Source: Zetaproteobacteria bacterium CG_4_9_14_3_um_filter_49_83
GTDB taxonomy: Bacteria; Pseudomonadota; Zetaproteobacteria; Mariprofundales; Mariprofundaceae
DNA: 32,589 bases
Reading direction: 5' to 3'
Assembly: GCA_002791545.1 (NCBI GenBank)
Contig: PFXG01000066.1
Coordinates: 8,241-40,829, forward strand
Shown: positions 25,423-32,589 of the stretch, in pieces
Position numbering within the stretch: the first letter of the stretch is position 1
Layout: the number at the start of each line of letters is the position of its first letter
The notes under the pieces: generated by a model
Databases searched by the model: none
Told to the model about the DNA's origin: nothing
Seen by the model: only the letters and a program-made list of their open reading frames with translations
Program-made: the position numbers and the translations under genes

Positions 25423-25815
25423 ATGGCAGACACATATTACCAAGGAACCGGACGTCGTAAACGGAGTATTGCTCGCGTGATGATTAAACCGGGAAGCGGT
25501 CAGATTGAAATTAATGGTCGTTCATTGGACAACTATTTCCCGATTGAAATCATTCGTCAGCAGGCATTATTGCCGTTAACCAAAGTTGATTTGGCTTCTC
25601 GCTTTGATGTTCGCATCAATGTGATTGGTGGTGGTGTTTCAGGGCAGGCTGGTGCAGTTCGCCATGGCCTTGCACGAGCGCTGTTGACCTATGATGCCGG
25701 ACTGCGTGCCCAGTTAAAGGCGGAAGGCTTCCTGAGTCGTGACGCTCGTAAGGTTGAGCGTAAGAAATATGGTCTTAAGAAAGCACGTCGCGCACCTCAG
25801 TTCTCAAAGCGTTAA
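25423..25815 (+). CDS. rpsI: 30S ribosomal protein S9
   Basis: A 130-residue protein (standard length) with [22 protein letters not shown] at the start, [19 protein letters not shown] in the middle, and the basic C-terminal tail ending [11 protein letters not shown] that reaches the P-site tRNA. AAGGAAAAGGA lies upstream of the ATG. It ends the rplM operon, followed by a strong terminator. Confidence 0.98.
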   Translation: MADTYYQGTGRRKRSIARVMIKPGSGQIEINGRSLDNYFPIEIIRQQALLPLTKVDLASRFDVRINVIGGGVSGQAGAVRHGLARALLTYDAGLRAQLKAEGFLSRDARKVERKKYGLKKARRAPQFSKR

Positions 25816-25837
25816 TTGCTATCAGAATTTTATTTTC

Positions 25838-25866
25838 AGGGAGGCCTTTTGGTCTCCCTTTTTTTT
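25838..25866 (+). terminator. Rho-independent terminator of rplM-rpsI
   Basis: A 9-bp stem, AGGGAGGCC/GGTCTCCCT (one G-T pair), with a TTTT loop and a run of eight T. Confidence 0.95.
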
Positions 25867-25991
25867 GGTTGAGGCTTTTTTGAGCTTATGCATTCCAATA
25901 AGTATTAAATAGACATAGACTGAACATATCTGAGTTTTTCACCCTGATGCGGAGTTTTGATGGATATTAGAAATTCAAGGATGTTATCCTG

Positions 25992-28934
25992 ATGAAATTA
26001 TTACGTGTGGCTATGATCTTGTTGTTCATTGCCTTTTCCGCTCTGGCTTCTTCAGAAGTATTTGCTTTGGATAAGGTGAGTTTGCAATTGAACTGGAAGT
26101 ATCAATTCGAGTTTGCCGGTTTTGTTATGGCCAAGGAAAAGGGCTATTACGAGGAAGCCGGCTTACAGGTGGATATTCGTGAGTTTGTTCCCGGTGTGTC
26201 TGCAGATCAATTGGTCTCAGATGGCCATGCTGAATATGGCATATCCAATGCCGGTGCGTTGATAGCATTCAGTAAAGCCTTTGAGAAATTCAGTCAGGAA
26301 AAAAATGTTTCAACCATCCATGCTCTGGCTGCAATTATGCAGCATCAAATGTACGTCATTGCAGTGCCCGGCAATAGCCCGCTTAAAACGGCAAATGATT
26401 TGCGTGGAAAACGCATCGTTATGGATGTGAATGAGCTCAACGGGACGCTTCTGGCAGCGCTAAGTAAAATAGGCATCGGCCCCAATGATTTTATTGCTGT
26501 AACCAACGATGCTGATGTTGTGAGTATGTTTCGAGATGATGTTGATGCTTTTGCCGTTTTTTTAAGTAATGAACCGTTTTTGGCTAACTCAATGGGTTAT
26601 CCTATGCGAGTCATTCTGAATCCTGTTGATGAAGGTCTCGATTTTTATGAAGATGTCCTGATTGCATCGACCCATGAAATTCGCCATCACCCTGAACGCG
26701 TTAATCGTTTTATTGCGGCAAGTGTCAAAGGTTGGGAATATGCCCTGTCACACGTAGAAGAAACGATTCAAATTTTAACGAGTAAGTATAACAGCCAAAT
26801 GAAGGGGCACGAGGCTCTGCTGTTTGAAGCCAGAGCGTTGATTCCGGTTGTTCGTAGTGATGTGGCAGATATAGGCTATATGAGCCATTATCGCTGGCAG
26901 CTGATTGCAAAGGAATATCAGGAACAGGGATTAATCGATGCATCGATCCCGATTGATCAGCTCGTGGATAATTTTGTTTATTCGCCTGAAAAGAATTGGT
27001 GGGATTTTCTGAAAGAGAACCCGAAATTTCTTATTGTATTGTTGTTGATTCTAATTGTGGTCGGGGTCGTTAATAATAAATTATTACGCAAGATGGTTGA
27101 AGCGCAGCAGCTGGAATTGGATGATAAGCAAGCTGATGCTGAAAAATTGCATCAACGTTATTTATCATTGCTGGATGTGTTGCCGGATGCGGTTCTGGTA
27201 CACCGTTTTGATGGAACGATTGTCTTTGCCAATGAAAATGCTGTTGAGGTTTTGTGTTATCCATCGGTAAGTTATCTTTTGGATCAACACGTGACGTCAT
27301 TTATTCATCCGGATGATCATATGGAATGCGTACAGCGTATGCAGGATCTTATCGCCGGCCATCATGTTCAATTTCCGGTGGAAATGCGATTGTTGGATGT
27401 TAACCGCTGCATCATCATTACCGAAGTTCATGCATCTCTGGCAAGCTGGGATGGTGAGCCGGTAATTCAATCGTGTTTGAGAGATGTGACACAGCGAAAA
27501 CAGGCTGAGGAAGCTTTAAAGTCATCCGAAGACAGATTCAGAAAACTGATCAATTTTACGCCATTCATAATGGCCGTGCGAAGGGCCGGTCGCTGGATTT
27601 ATGCCAATAAATCAGCCAGAGAGATGTTCGGAGTACTCAGAGATGAGGATATGATCGGTAAACAAGTGCTGGATTTTATTCACCCTGACGAGCGGAGGGT
27701 GGTAGCCAACCGTCTGCAGAATGAACAAATCAATGCAGTATCATCCGATATAGAAGTGAAATTTCAGGCTCTGGATGGTCGCATTATCTATGCCAACGTG
27801 ACCACGATTGGTATCGAATATGAGGGTGGACCCGCAACACTGGTGATCGGACGGGATATTTCTGAGGAAAAAACACTTCGCGAACAGGTGCAGCAAGCGC
27901 AAAAGATGGAAGCCATGGGAACCATGGTCGGAGGCATTGCTCACGATTTTAATAATATGCTGGCTGGTATTTCCGGCACGGCATTTCTGGCTAAAGATTT
28001 AGCTGGGGTTACGCCTGAGATTCAGGAAAGTTTCGAAACTATCGAACGGTTGACTGAGCATGGAGCCGGGATTGTGGCGCAATTGATGGCCTTTGCCAGA
28101 AAGGGACGAACGCAGGCAAAAGATGTCGACTTTTCAGATTGTATGAAAAAAGCACATGTTCTGCTTAAGTCGACAGTGCCGGAAAATATAACGCTGACAT
28201 TCGATGCAGAAGCAGGCTCTATGCCCGTGAGGTGTGATGAAACTCAAATGCATCAGGTGCTTTTTAATCTGGTTAATAATGCCAAGTTTGCCGTTAATCG
28301 GATCAGGCGACCTAATATTTCAATCTATTTATCTATAGTGGCTGGAAGAGAGATTCATCGAAAGTCTGATGAGGTCGATGTTCATGCGCAATATGTTGCT
28401 TTGCAGGTCAAAGATAATGGGACGGGTATGAATGAAGAGCAACTTACCCATATGTTTGATCCATTTTATACGACCAAAGGTATTGGCGAAGGAACTGGCC
28501 TCGGTCTGTCCATGGTTTTTGGCGTGGTCAGGACGCATGACGGTATAATTCACGTGGAGAGTGAGGTGGGTAAAGGCACATCGTTCTATATTTACCTGCC
28601 ATTACAGCGGGCTCCGGACGTTACAGAAGATGTGATCGAAAAGAAGCACCTGCATATGGGAAATGGCGAAACAATATTATTGGTTGAAGATGATGAGCTG
28701 ATACGAGCAACAAATCAGGCGCTGGTGGAAAGGCTTGGTTACAAAGTACTGACAGCTGTTGATGGTATTGATGCAATCGGTATGTTTGAGAAGCACCAGC
28801 ATGAGATTGACCTGGTACTTTCCGATCTGGTTATGCCACGCCTGGGGGCGTTGAAGCGGCCTGGCGGATACGTGAAATGCGGGAGGATGTTCCTATCCTG
28901 TTTGTGTCGGGTTATGACCGGGATGCCTCTTTAG
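25992..28934 (+). CDS. Periplasmic-sensor hybrid histidine kinase (NMT1-PAS-PAS-HK-REC), frameshifted
   Basis: A 980-codon frame. It has a signal peptide (1-25), then a periplasmic NMT1/THI5-like solute-binding domain (about 26-330: VSLQLNWKYQFEFAGFVMAKEKGYY, LRGKRIVMDVNE). One membrane helix (345-362, FLIVLLLILIVVGVV) and a coiled linker lead to two PAS domains (about 393-505 and 513-630). The HisKA domain has phospho-accepting His651 in GGIAHDFNNML, the HATPase has NLVNNAKFAV, DNGTGM and GTGLGLS, and a receiver has EDDE and phospho-acceptor Asp945. The frame leaves the receiver after MPRLG at a run of five G (28844-28848); the correct tail lies in another frame to 29026. NMT1 modules in such kinases may sense thiamine-pyrimidine-like or other small ligands; the ligand here is unknown. 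It is a single gene with AAGGA 10 bases before the ATG. Confidence 0.85.
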   Translation: MKLLRVAMILLFIAFSALASSEVFALDKVSLQLNWKYQFEFAGFVMAKEKGYYEEAGLQVDIREFVPGVSADQLVSDGHAEYGISNAGALIAFSKAFEKFSQEKNVSTIHALAAIMQHQMYVIAVPGNSPLKTANDLRGKRIVMDVNELNGTLLAALSKIGIGPNDFIAVTNDADVVSMFRDDVDAFAVFLSNEPFLANSMGYPMRVILNPVDEGLDFYEDVLIASTHEIRHHPERVNRFIAASVKGWEYALSHVEETIQILTSKYNSQMKGHEALLFEARALIPVVRSDVADIGYMSHYRWQLIAKEYQEQGLIDASIPIDQLVDNFVYSPEKNWWDFLKENPKFLIVLLLILIVVGVVNNKLLRKMVEAQQLELDDKQADAEKLHQRYLSLLDVLPDAVLVHRFDGTIVFANENAVEVLCYPSVSYLLDQHVTSFIHPDDHMECVQRMQDLIAGHHVQFPVEMRLLDVNRCIIITEVHASLASWDGEPVIQSCLRDVTQRKQAEEALKSSEDRFRKLINFTPFIMAVRRAGRWIYANKSAREMFGVLRDEDMIGKQVLDFIHPDERRVVANRLQNEQINAVSSDIEVKFQALDGRIIYANVTTIGIEYEGGPATLVIGRDISEEKTLREQVQQAQKMEAMGTMVGGIAHDFNNMLAGISGTAFLAKDLAGVTPEIQESFETIERLTEHGAGIVAQLMAFARKGRTQAKDVDFSDCMKKAHVLLKSTVPENITLTFDAEAGSMPVRCDETQMHQVLFNLVNNAKFAVNRIRRPNISIYLSIVAGREIHRKSDEVDVHAQYVALQVKDNGTGMNEEQLTHMFDPFYTTKGIGEGTGLGLSMVFGVVRTHDGIIHVESEVGKGTSFYIYLPLQRAPDVTEDVIEKKHLHMGNGETILLVEDDELIRATNQALVERLGYKVLTAVDGIDAIGMFEKHQHEIDLVLSDLVMPRLGALKRPGGYVKCGRMFLSCLCRVMTGMPL

Positions 28935-29026
28935 CGGGTCAACGATCAGAATACGATGTGCTGAGTAAACCGTTTGAAATATATGAACTGGCCAGATACA
29001 TTCATCAGAAATTACATAAGCATTGA
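28847..29026 (+). pseudogene. Frame-shifted receiver tail of the hybrid kinase
   Basis: This frame reads GGVEAAWRIREMRED, then VPILFVSGYDRDA, then VLSKPFEIYELARYIH and ends at TGA 29024-29026. These are exactly the missing parts of a receiver domain, with the switch Ser in FVSGY and the conserved Lys-Pro. One extra G in the 28844-28848 run would restore a full-length kinase of about 1,011 residues. It is either a sequencing error or a real loss or slippage event. Confidence 0.85.
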
Positions 29027-29090
29027 ATCGTGATTGGATTATTTTGCATTTAAGATGCTGCATAAAAAAAGCATCTGTTGGTAGTTGTTT

Positions 29091-29136
29091 GCGCTGACCG
29101 TTCGCTTAATGCGAGCGGTCAGCGCATGTGTTTTTA
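29091..29136. terminator. Bidirectional terminator between kinase and hslU
   Basis: A 15-bp stem (29091-29105 with 29111-29125, one G-T pair) with loop TTAAT lies between convergent genes, with T-rich sequence to the right (29129-29135). A second small hairpin (gatgc...gcatc, 29054-29075) with an A-run serves the leftward direction. Confidence 0.75.
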
Positions 29137-30477
29137 AAGGATATAGCGCGATAAATCTTCGCTTTCGGCGATCTCTCCCAACTGCTGATGGACGTAAGCA
29201 GCGTTAACTTCGACATGCACGCCAGGGCATTCGCTGCCATTAAAGCTGATGTCTTCCAGTACATGTTCCAGCAATGTATGGAGTCGACGGGCTCCGATGT
29301 TTTCTGTGCGGTTGTTGACCTGTACAGCAATTTTTGCCATCGCTTCAATGCCGTCATCGGTGAACGTGATGGTGACGTCTTCGGTTTCCAATAGCGCTGC
29401 ATATTGACGTGTCAGGGAAGCTTCGGGTTCTACCAGTATACGTCTGAAATCGTCTTCACTCAGGGCATCAAGATTAACCCTGATGGGAAAACGCCCCTGA
29501 AGCTCAGGGATTAAATCGGAAGGTTTGGATAAATGAAATGCACCTGATGCGATAAACAGAATGTGGTCGGTATGAACCACACCATTGCGAGTGGATACTG
29601 CCGTGCCTTCAACCAGAGGTAACAAATCCCGCTGCACACCTTCGCGTGAAATATTACCGTCCTTTCCTTCGCGGTGCGTGATTTTGTCCATTTCATCTAT
29701 AAATACGATGCCGGAATTTTCGGTCAGTGAAATGGCATCTTGTTTGATTTTATCCTGATCTATTAATTGCTCGGATTCCTGTTGTTGCAGCACCTTCAGC
29801 GCATCGCGGACGGACATGCGCTTACGCTTTTTGGGGCCGGATCCGAACAGATTGCTGAATACGTCTTTCAGGCCGGAGTCCATATCATTCGGGTTCTGTC
29901 CCGGAATAACTTGCATCATCGGCATCTGGAGTTGTTCATGTACATCGATTTCGACTTGCCTGTCACCAAGCTCACCCAGTTGCAGTAAGCGGCGCATTTT
30001 TTCGCGAGAGTCCTGGCGGGAAGAAGGAGCATCAGCAGAAGTAGGTGCCTGAGTAACAGGATGCGGTATGAGAATATCGAGTAATTTCTCTTCGGCTGTC
30101 TGGCGGGCTTTGGTCTGAACTTTTGATCGATGCTCTTCTTCGACCATGCTGATAGCTATATCAAGAAGGTCACGGATAATGGATTCGACGTCGCGGCCGA
30201 CATATCCGATCTCGGTATATTTTGTAGCTTCAACCTTAATCAGGGGCGCTTTAGCCAGCGCTGCCAGTCGGCGGGCAATTTCAGTTTTTCCGACGCCGGT
30301 GGGGCCAATCATCAAAATATTCTTCGGGGTAATTTCCTCTCGCATCGGTGAGTTCACTTGCAGACGCCGCCAGCGATTACGCAGGGCAATCGCAACGGCG
30401 CGTTTGGCTGCTGCCTGCCCTACGATATGGCGGTCGAGTTGGGTGACGATTTGCTTTGGTGATAACGTGTCAAACAT
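29134..30477 (-). CDS. hslU: ATP-dependent protease ATPase subunit HslU (ClpY)
   Basis: A 447-residue AAA+ unfoldase that feeds substrates to the HslV peptidase. Walker A is GPTGVGKTE (58-66) and Walker B is GIVFIDEMDKI. The intervening I-domain, typical of HslU, contains the acidic/Gln-rich insert at about 105-235. The sensor-2 region includes NRTENIGARRLHTLLE, and the C-terminal LSRYIL is the conserved tail that docks in HslV. The ATG at 30477 has GGAG 8 bases upstream; a TTG at 30483 overlapping the hslV stop is possible. It is second in the hslV-hslU operon. Confidence 0.97.
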   Translation of the reverse strand: MFDTLSPKQIVTQLDRHIVGQAAAKRAVAIALRNRWRRLQVNSPMREEITPKNILMIGPTGVGKTEIARRLAALAKAPLIKVEATKYTEIGYVGRDVESIIRDLLDIAISMVEEEHRSKVQTKARQTAEEKLLDILIPHPVTQAPTSADAPSSRQDSREKMRRLLQLGELGDRQVEIDVHEQLQMPMMQVIPGQNPNDMDSGLKDVFSNLFGSGPKKRKRMSVRDALKVLQQQESEQLIDQDKIKQDAISLTENSGIVFIDEMDKITHREGKDGNISREGVQRDLLPLVEGTAVSTRNGVVHTDHILFIASGAFHLSKPSDLIPELQGRFPIRVNLDALSEDDFRRILVEPEASLTRQYAALLETEDVTITFTDDGIEAMAKIAVQVNNRTENIGARRLHTLLEHVLEDISFNGSECPGVHVEVNAAYVHQQLGEIAESEDLSRYIL

Positions 30478-30479
30478 GA

Positions 30480-31052
30480 TCAATGCTCCAGTGATTCAAT
30501 GGTGAACGATGTGTTGGTGTAGATACAGGTTTCGGCAGCAATGTTCATAGCCATGTGTACGATGTCCTGAGCTTTTTGTTCGCTGTGTCGTAAAAGGGCA
30601 GTGGCAGCGGCCTTGGCATAGGCACCGCCGGATCCGATTGCAGCAACACCTTCATCGGGTTCCAGAACGTCGCCATTGCCGGAAATAATAAGCGTGCGTT
30701 CGCTATCGGCAACAATCATCATCGCTTCAAGCTTGCGAAGTACCCGGTCAGTCCGCCAATCCTTGGCCAGCGCTACAGCGGCGCGGGTCAGGTTGCCACT
30801 ATGCTCATCAAGCTTGGCTTCGAATTTCTCAAACAGATTCATCGCATCAGCGGTAGAACCGGCAAAACCAATCAGAATAGATCCGTCACGAATTTTCCGA
30901 ACTTTACGTGCGCCATGCTTGATGACGATGTCGCCCAGTGTGACCTGGCCGTCTCCGGCAATGCTGACGTCATTTCCCTTGCGTACGCAGCAAATGGTAG
31001 TGCCTCGCATATTGATTGAGCTGTGCATCTGAGGCGTGGAATTCGTTCCCAT
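30480..31052 (-). CDS. hslV: ATP-dependent protease peptidase subunit HslV (ClpQ)
   Basis: A 190-residue threonine peptidase. The catalytic N-terminal Thr lies at residue 18 in [27 protein letters not shown]. Unlike E. coli HslV, where only Met precedes Thr, there is a 17-residue N-terminal extension that would have to be removed to activate the enzyme. The start at 31052 has GGAG 8 bases upstream, which supports the longer form; internal Met codons at residues 9 and 15 could give shorter ones. The [15 protein letters not shown] block confirms the family. It is first in the hslVU operon. I find no clear heat-shock promoter. Confidence 0.95.
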   Translation of the reverse strand: MGTNSTPQMHSSINMRGTTICCVRKGNDVSIAGDGQVTLGDIVIKHGARKVRKIRDGSILIGFAGSTADAMNLFEKFEAKLDEHSGNLTRAAVALAKDWRTDRVLRKLEAMMIVADSERTLIISGNGDVLEPDEGVAAIGSGGAYAKAAATALLRHSEQKAQDIVHMAMNIAAETCIYTNTSFTIESLEH

Positions 31053-31132
31053 GATTGAATCTCCGATTTAAAATGTGAATTCAGTGATCCGCCAAGAGTA
31101 AACCCCTGCCGGTCAGACGTCACCTATCATTA

Positions 31133-31153
31133 CATGTTAAAATCTCTAACATG
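31133..31153. repeat. Small perfect inverted repeat upstream of hslV
   Basis: CATGTTA-aaatctc-TAACATG, an isolated 7-bp inverted repeat in the 230-bp gap between hslV and the tRNA cluster. It may be an operator or a weak hairpin. An overlapping aaaatc/gatttt pair is also present. Confidence 0.35.
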
Positions 31154-31251
31154 GTGATTTTAAAGGGATGGTATATTGATGTGGATCATGAATATACATT
31201 TATTCACTTTTCATGCTTGACGTATGGGTCATTGCATAAGAAGATGCGGCG

Positions 31252-31269
31252 CCTTCCGGATTCGGAAGG
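31252..31269 (+). other. Hairpin in the leader of the tRNA cluster
   Basis: CCTTCCG-gatt-CGGAAGG, a 7-bp perfect stem with a 4-nt loop, 13 bp before tRNA-Pro. A TTGACG at 31217-31222 could be the -35 of the cluster promoter, but the -10 is unclear. Confidence 0.45.
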
Positions 31270-31282
31270 AGCTTGAATGAAA

Positions 31283-31359
<77 letters not shown>

Positions 31360-31388
31360 TTCATTCAGGTTTCGATCTGCGAATATGA

Positions 31389-31465
<77 letters not shown>

Positions 31466-31477
31466 GCAGGGATATAT

Positions 31478-31553
31478 GGTGGTCGTAGTTCAATGGTAGA
31501 GCCCCGGCTTGTGATGCCGGTTGTTGGGGGTTCGAATCCCCTCGACCACCCCA
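31478..31553 (+). tRNA. tRNA-His(GTG)
   Basis: A 76-nt tRNA including the encoded G-1 identity base (31478). Acceptor GTGGTCG/CGACCAC, discriminator C, anticodon GTG at 31511-31513, encoded CCA. Confidence 0.97.
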
Positions 31554-31562
31554 TTTTTTTTC

Positions 31563-31638
<76 letters not shown>

Positions 31639-31647
31639 TTCAAATCG

Positions 31648-31673
31648 AGGAGTTACGAAAGTAGCTCCTTTTT
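31648..31673 (+). terminator. Rho-independent terminator of the tRNA cluster
   Basis: AGGAGTTAC-GAAA-GTAGCTCCT (one G-T pair) followed by TTTTT. It is the same design, including the GAAA loop, as the terminator after tRNA-Arg(ACG). Confidence 0.9.
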
Positions 31674-31747
31674 CTTATTTATGGCGAGATTTACTTTAGA
31701 CCTTGGTGAAAATGTCACTGCAAAGAACAGGCTTGCGGCATATATAA

Positions 31748-32010
31748 AGATTTTTCGGATCGTCGCTTGATGAATTGAAGGCATTTCCGACAGATGCAAA
31801 TGCGTGAAGCGGGCTTCCAATTGGACAGGGTGCAGAATGATCTTGATCCGATGGACTGGAAACCGATAAAGAGTATTGGTGTTGGCGTGCGTGAAGTTCT
31901 TATTCGCTGTGTTGATGGTGCTTGCCGGGTGATATATACAGCCAAGATTGGCGATGCCGTTTATGTGCTTCATACCTTTCAGAAAAAAGACTCAGCGAAT
32001 ATTTGATATA
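31748..32010 (+). pseudogene. HigB/RelE-like (phage Gp49 family) toxin, decayed
   Basis: The middle frame reads MREAGFQLDRVQNDLDPMDWKP...SIGVGVREVLIR...ACRVIYTAKIGDAVYVLHTFQKK, the core of Gp49-type toxins. The N-terminal part (FFGSSLDELKAFPTDA) is in another frame, joined near 31795-31801. The C-terminal KKTQRIFDI is in a third frame after an A-run at 31982-31988. At least two frameshifts therefore break it. The intact family continues past this point with about 20 more residues, and the HigA-type antitoxin that usually follows is missing. It lies directly after a tRNA cluster, a common insertion site. Confidence 0.7.
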
Positions 32011-32125
32011 TGTCACTTTTGTTTATTGCTGTGCGGCGTGGAAGCTGGCTTTTTCACTACGCAAACTTTGATGCGCGATATATTCTTGCGCGGCATGTTT
32101 TTGGTGACGGCTAACGGGAGAGTAT

Positions 32126-32545
32126 ATGTATCAATGGAACCCATTTAAACGGACAGGGGTAGTGCTAACACTTGCTTGTGTACTTGTTATGTTTGCGAGC
32201 AGTTCACAGGCTTTTGATTTTATGAAACAGGCTCAGGATGCTATGGGGGCAATCGGTGGTGCGGGAGGGAATTCAACCTCGACAGCAACGACAGCTGCAT
32301 CGCTGTCCAACACCGATATGGTTGCCGGTCTGAAAGATGCCTTGCGCGTGGGTAGTGAGCGTGTTGTGGCACAGTTAGGGGCGGTGGATGGATTCAATGC
32401 CGATGCGGCGATTCATATTCCTTTGCCGGAAAGTATGAAAACAGCGAAGTCTGCACTTTCTGCGATTGGTATGCAAGGGAGCATGGATGAGCTGGCACGG
32501 CAAATTTGTTCTAGGCCACCCTGCAACTATTTTTGGTCATTTTGA
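32126..32545 (+). CDS. Exported DUF4197-family protein, truncated
   Basis: A 139-residue product with a signal peptide (residues 1-29, ...MFASSSQA before FDF) and the N-terminal half of DUF4197: SNTDMVAGLKDALRVGSERVVAQLGAVDGF, HIPLPESMKTAKSALSAIGM. Family members run to about 220 residues and continue with a helix of the type MNRAAE after this point. Here the sequence departs after MDELARQ into an unrelated ICSRPPCNYFWSF and stops. No other frame restores the family sequence before the window ends, so an insertion or deletion is likely. GGGAGAG precedes the ATG. Function of the family is unknown. Confidence 0.75.
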   Translation: MYQWNPFKRTGVVLTLACVLVMFASSSQAFDFMKQAQDAMGAIGGAGGNSTSTATTAASLSNTDMVAGLKDALRVGSERVVAQLGAVDGFNADAAIHIPLPESMKTAKSALSAIGMQGSMDELARQICSRPPCNYFWSF

Positions 32546-32589
32546 GTATATCGAGTAATTGTCGTGTATTCAAAAGTAATTGGCGCATT

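Noticed and set aside
31060-31100. Heat-shock or housekeeping promoter directly before hslV
   Set aside because: A TTGGCG/TTTAAA pair with 17-bp spacing exists, but its start point would fall on the Shine-Dalgarno sequence, and no sigma-32 consensus is visible.
31653-31973. A 106-codon leftward frame overlapping the HigB remnant
   Set aside because: The plus strand explains the sequence as a decayed toxin, and the leftward product has no family features.

Overview
The window looks like chromosome of a Gram-negative proteobacterium with roughly 50% GC. It carries an FtsN-like SPOR protein, an AmgK-type cell-wall-recycling kinase, HslVU, an ECF sigma/anti-sigma pair and proteobacterial tRNA and ribosomal-protein loci. 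A BicA-like SulP transporter close to a beta-carbonic anhydrase suggests inorganic-carbon uptake, as expected of an autotroph. A marine iron-oxidising zetaproteobacterium of the Mariprofundus type would fit, but that placement is inference from gene content only.

Region 1 (1-3.75 kb) holds two receiver-only response-regulator paralogues around a SulP transporter, with a beta-carbonic anhydrase beyond. One paralogue is intact. The other has lost its phospho-accepting Asp. Both carry the same CCCC-TATwT-GGG palindrome at exactly the same distance upstream. A 237-bp element with 13-bp perfect terminal inverted repeats sits between transporter and second regulator. Region 2 (3.9-9.3 kb) has two small exported proteins of unknown function, a strong bidirectional hairpin, and a leftward set: a YgjP-like metallopeptidase, an exported sphingomyelinase/EEP-fold phosphodiesterase, and a frameshifted GMC-family FAD oxidoreductase that overlaps the phosphodiesterase by ATGA.

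Region 3 (9.4-22.8 kb) is mostly housekeeping. It contains argS-SPOR-amgK, a cupin facing an ECF sigma/zinc anti-sigma pair across a REP-like palindrome, cca, the tightly packed mdh-sucC-sucD operon of the TCA cycle, an exported gamma-glutamyltransferase, and a complete overlapping AmmeMemoRadiSam operon (MEMO1-like, AMMECR1-like, radical SAM). The last is a widespread but functionally unexplained three-gene system.

Region 4 (22.8-24.9 kb) has tRNA-Ser(GCT), a DUF2155 lipoprotein and tRNA-Arg(ACG). These are followed by a mobile-element graveyard: an IS30 remnant, a Cys-rich element-associated pseudogene with an in-frame stop, the 3' end of a group II intron with an intact domain V, and a REP-associated transposase remnant. 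Region 5 (24.9-31.1 kb) has rplM-rpsI under a stringent-type promoter, a large periplasmic-sensor hybrid histidine kinase (NMT1/THI5-PAS-PAS-HK-REC) frameshifted in its receiver at a G5 run, and hslVU. Region 6 (31.3-32.6 kb) is a tRNA-Pro/Arg/His/Lys cluster, a decayed HigB-like toxin gene, and a DUF4197 gene cut short at the window edge.

Several genes carry single-base frameshifts (GMC oxidase, histidine kinase, HigB remnant). Some could be sequencing errors, so each is flagged.
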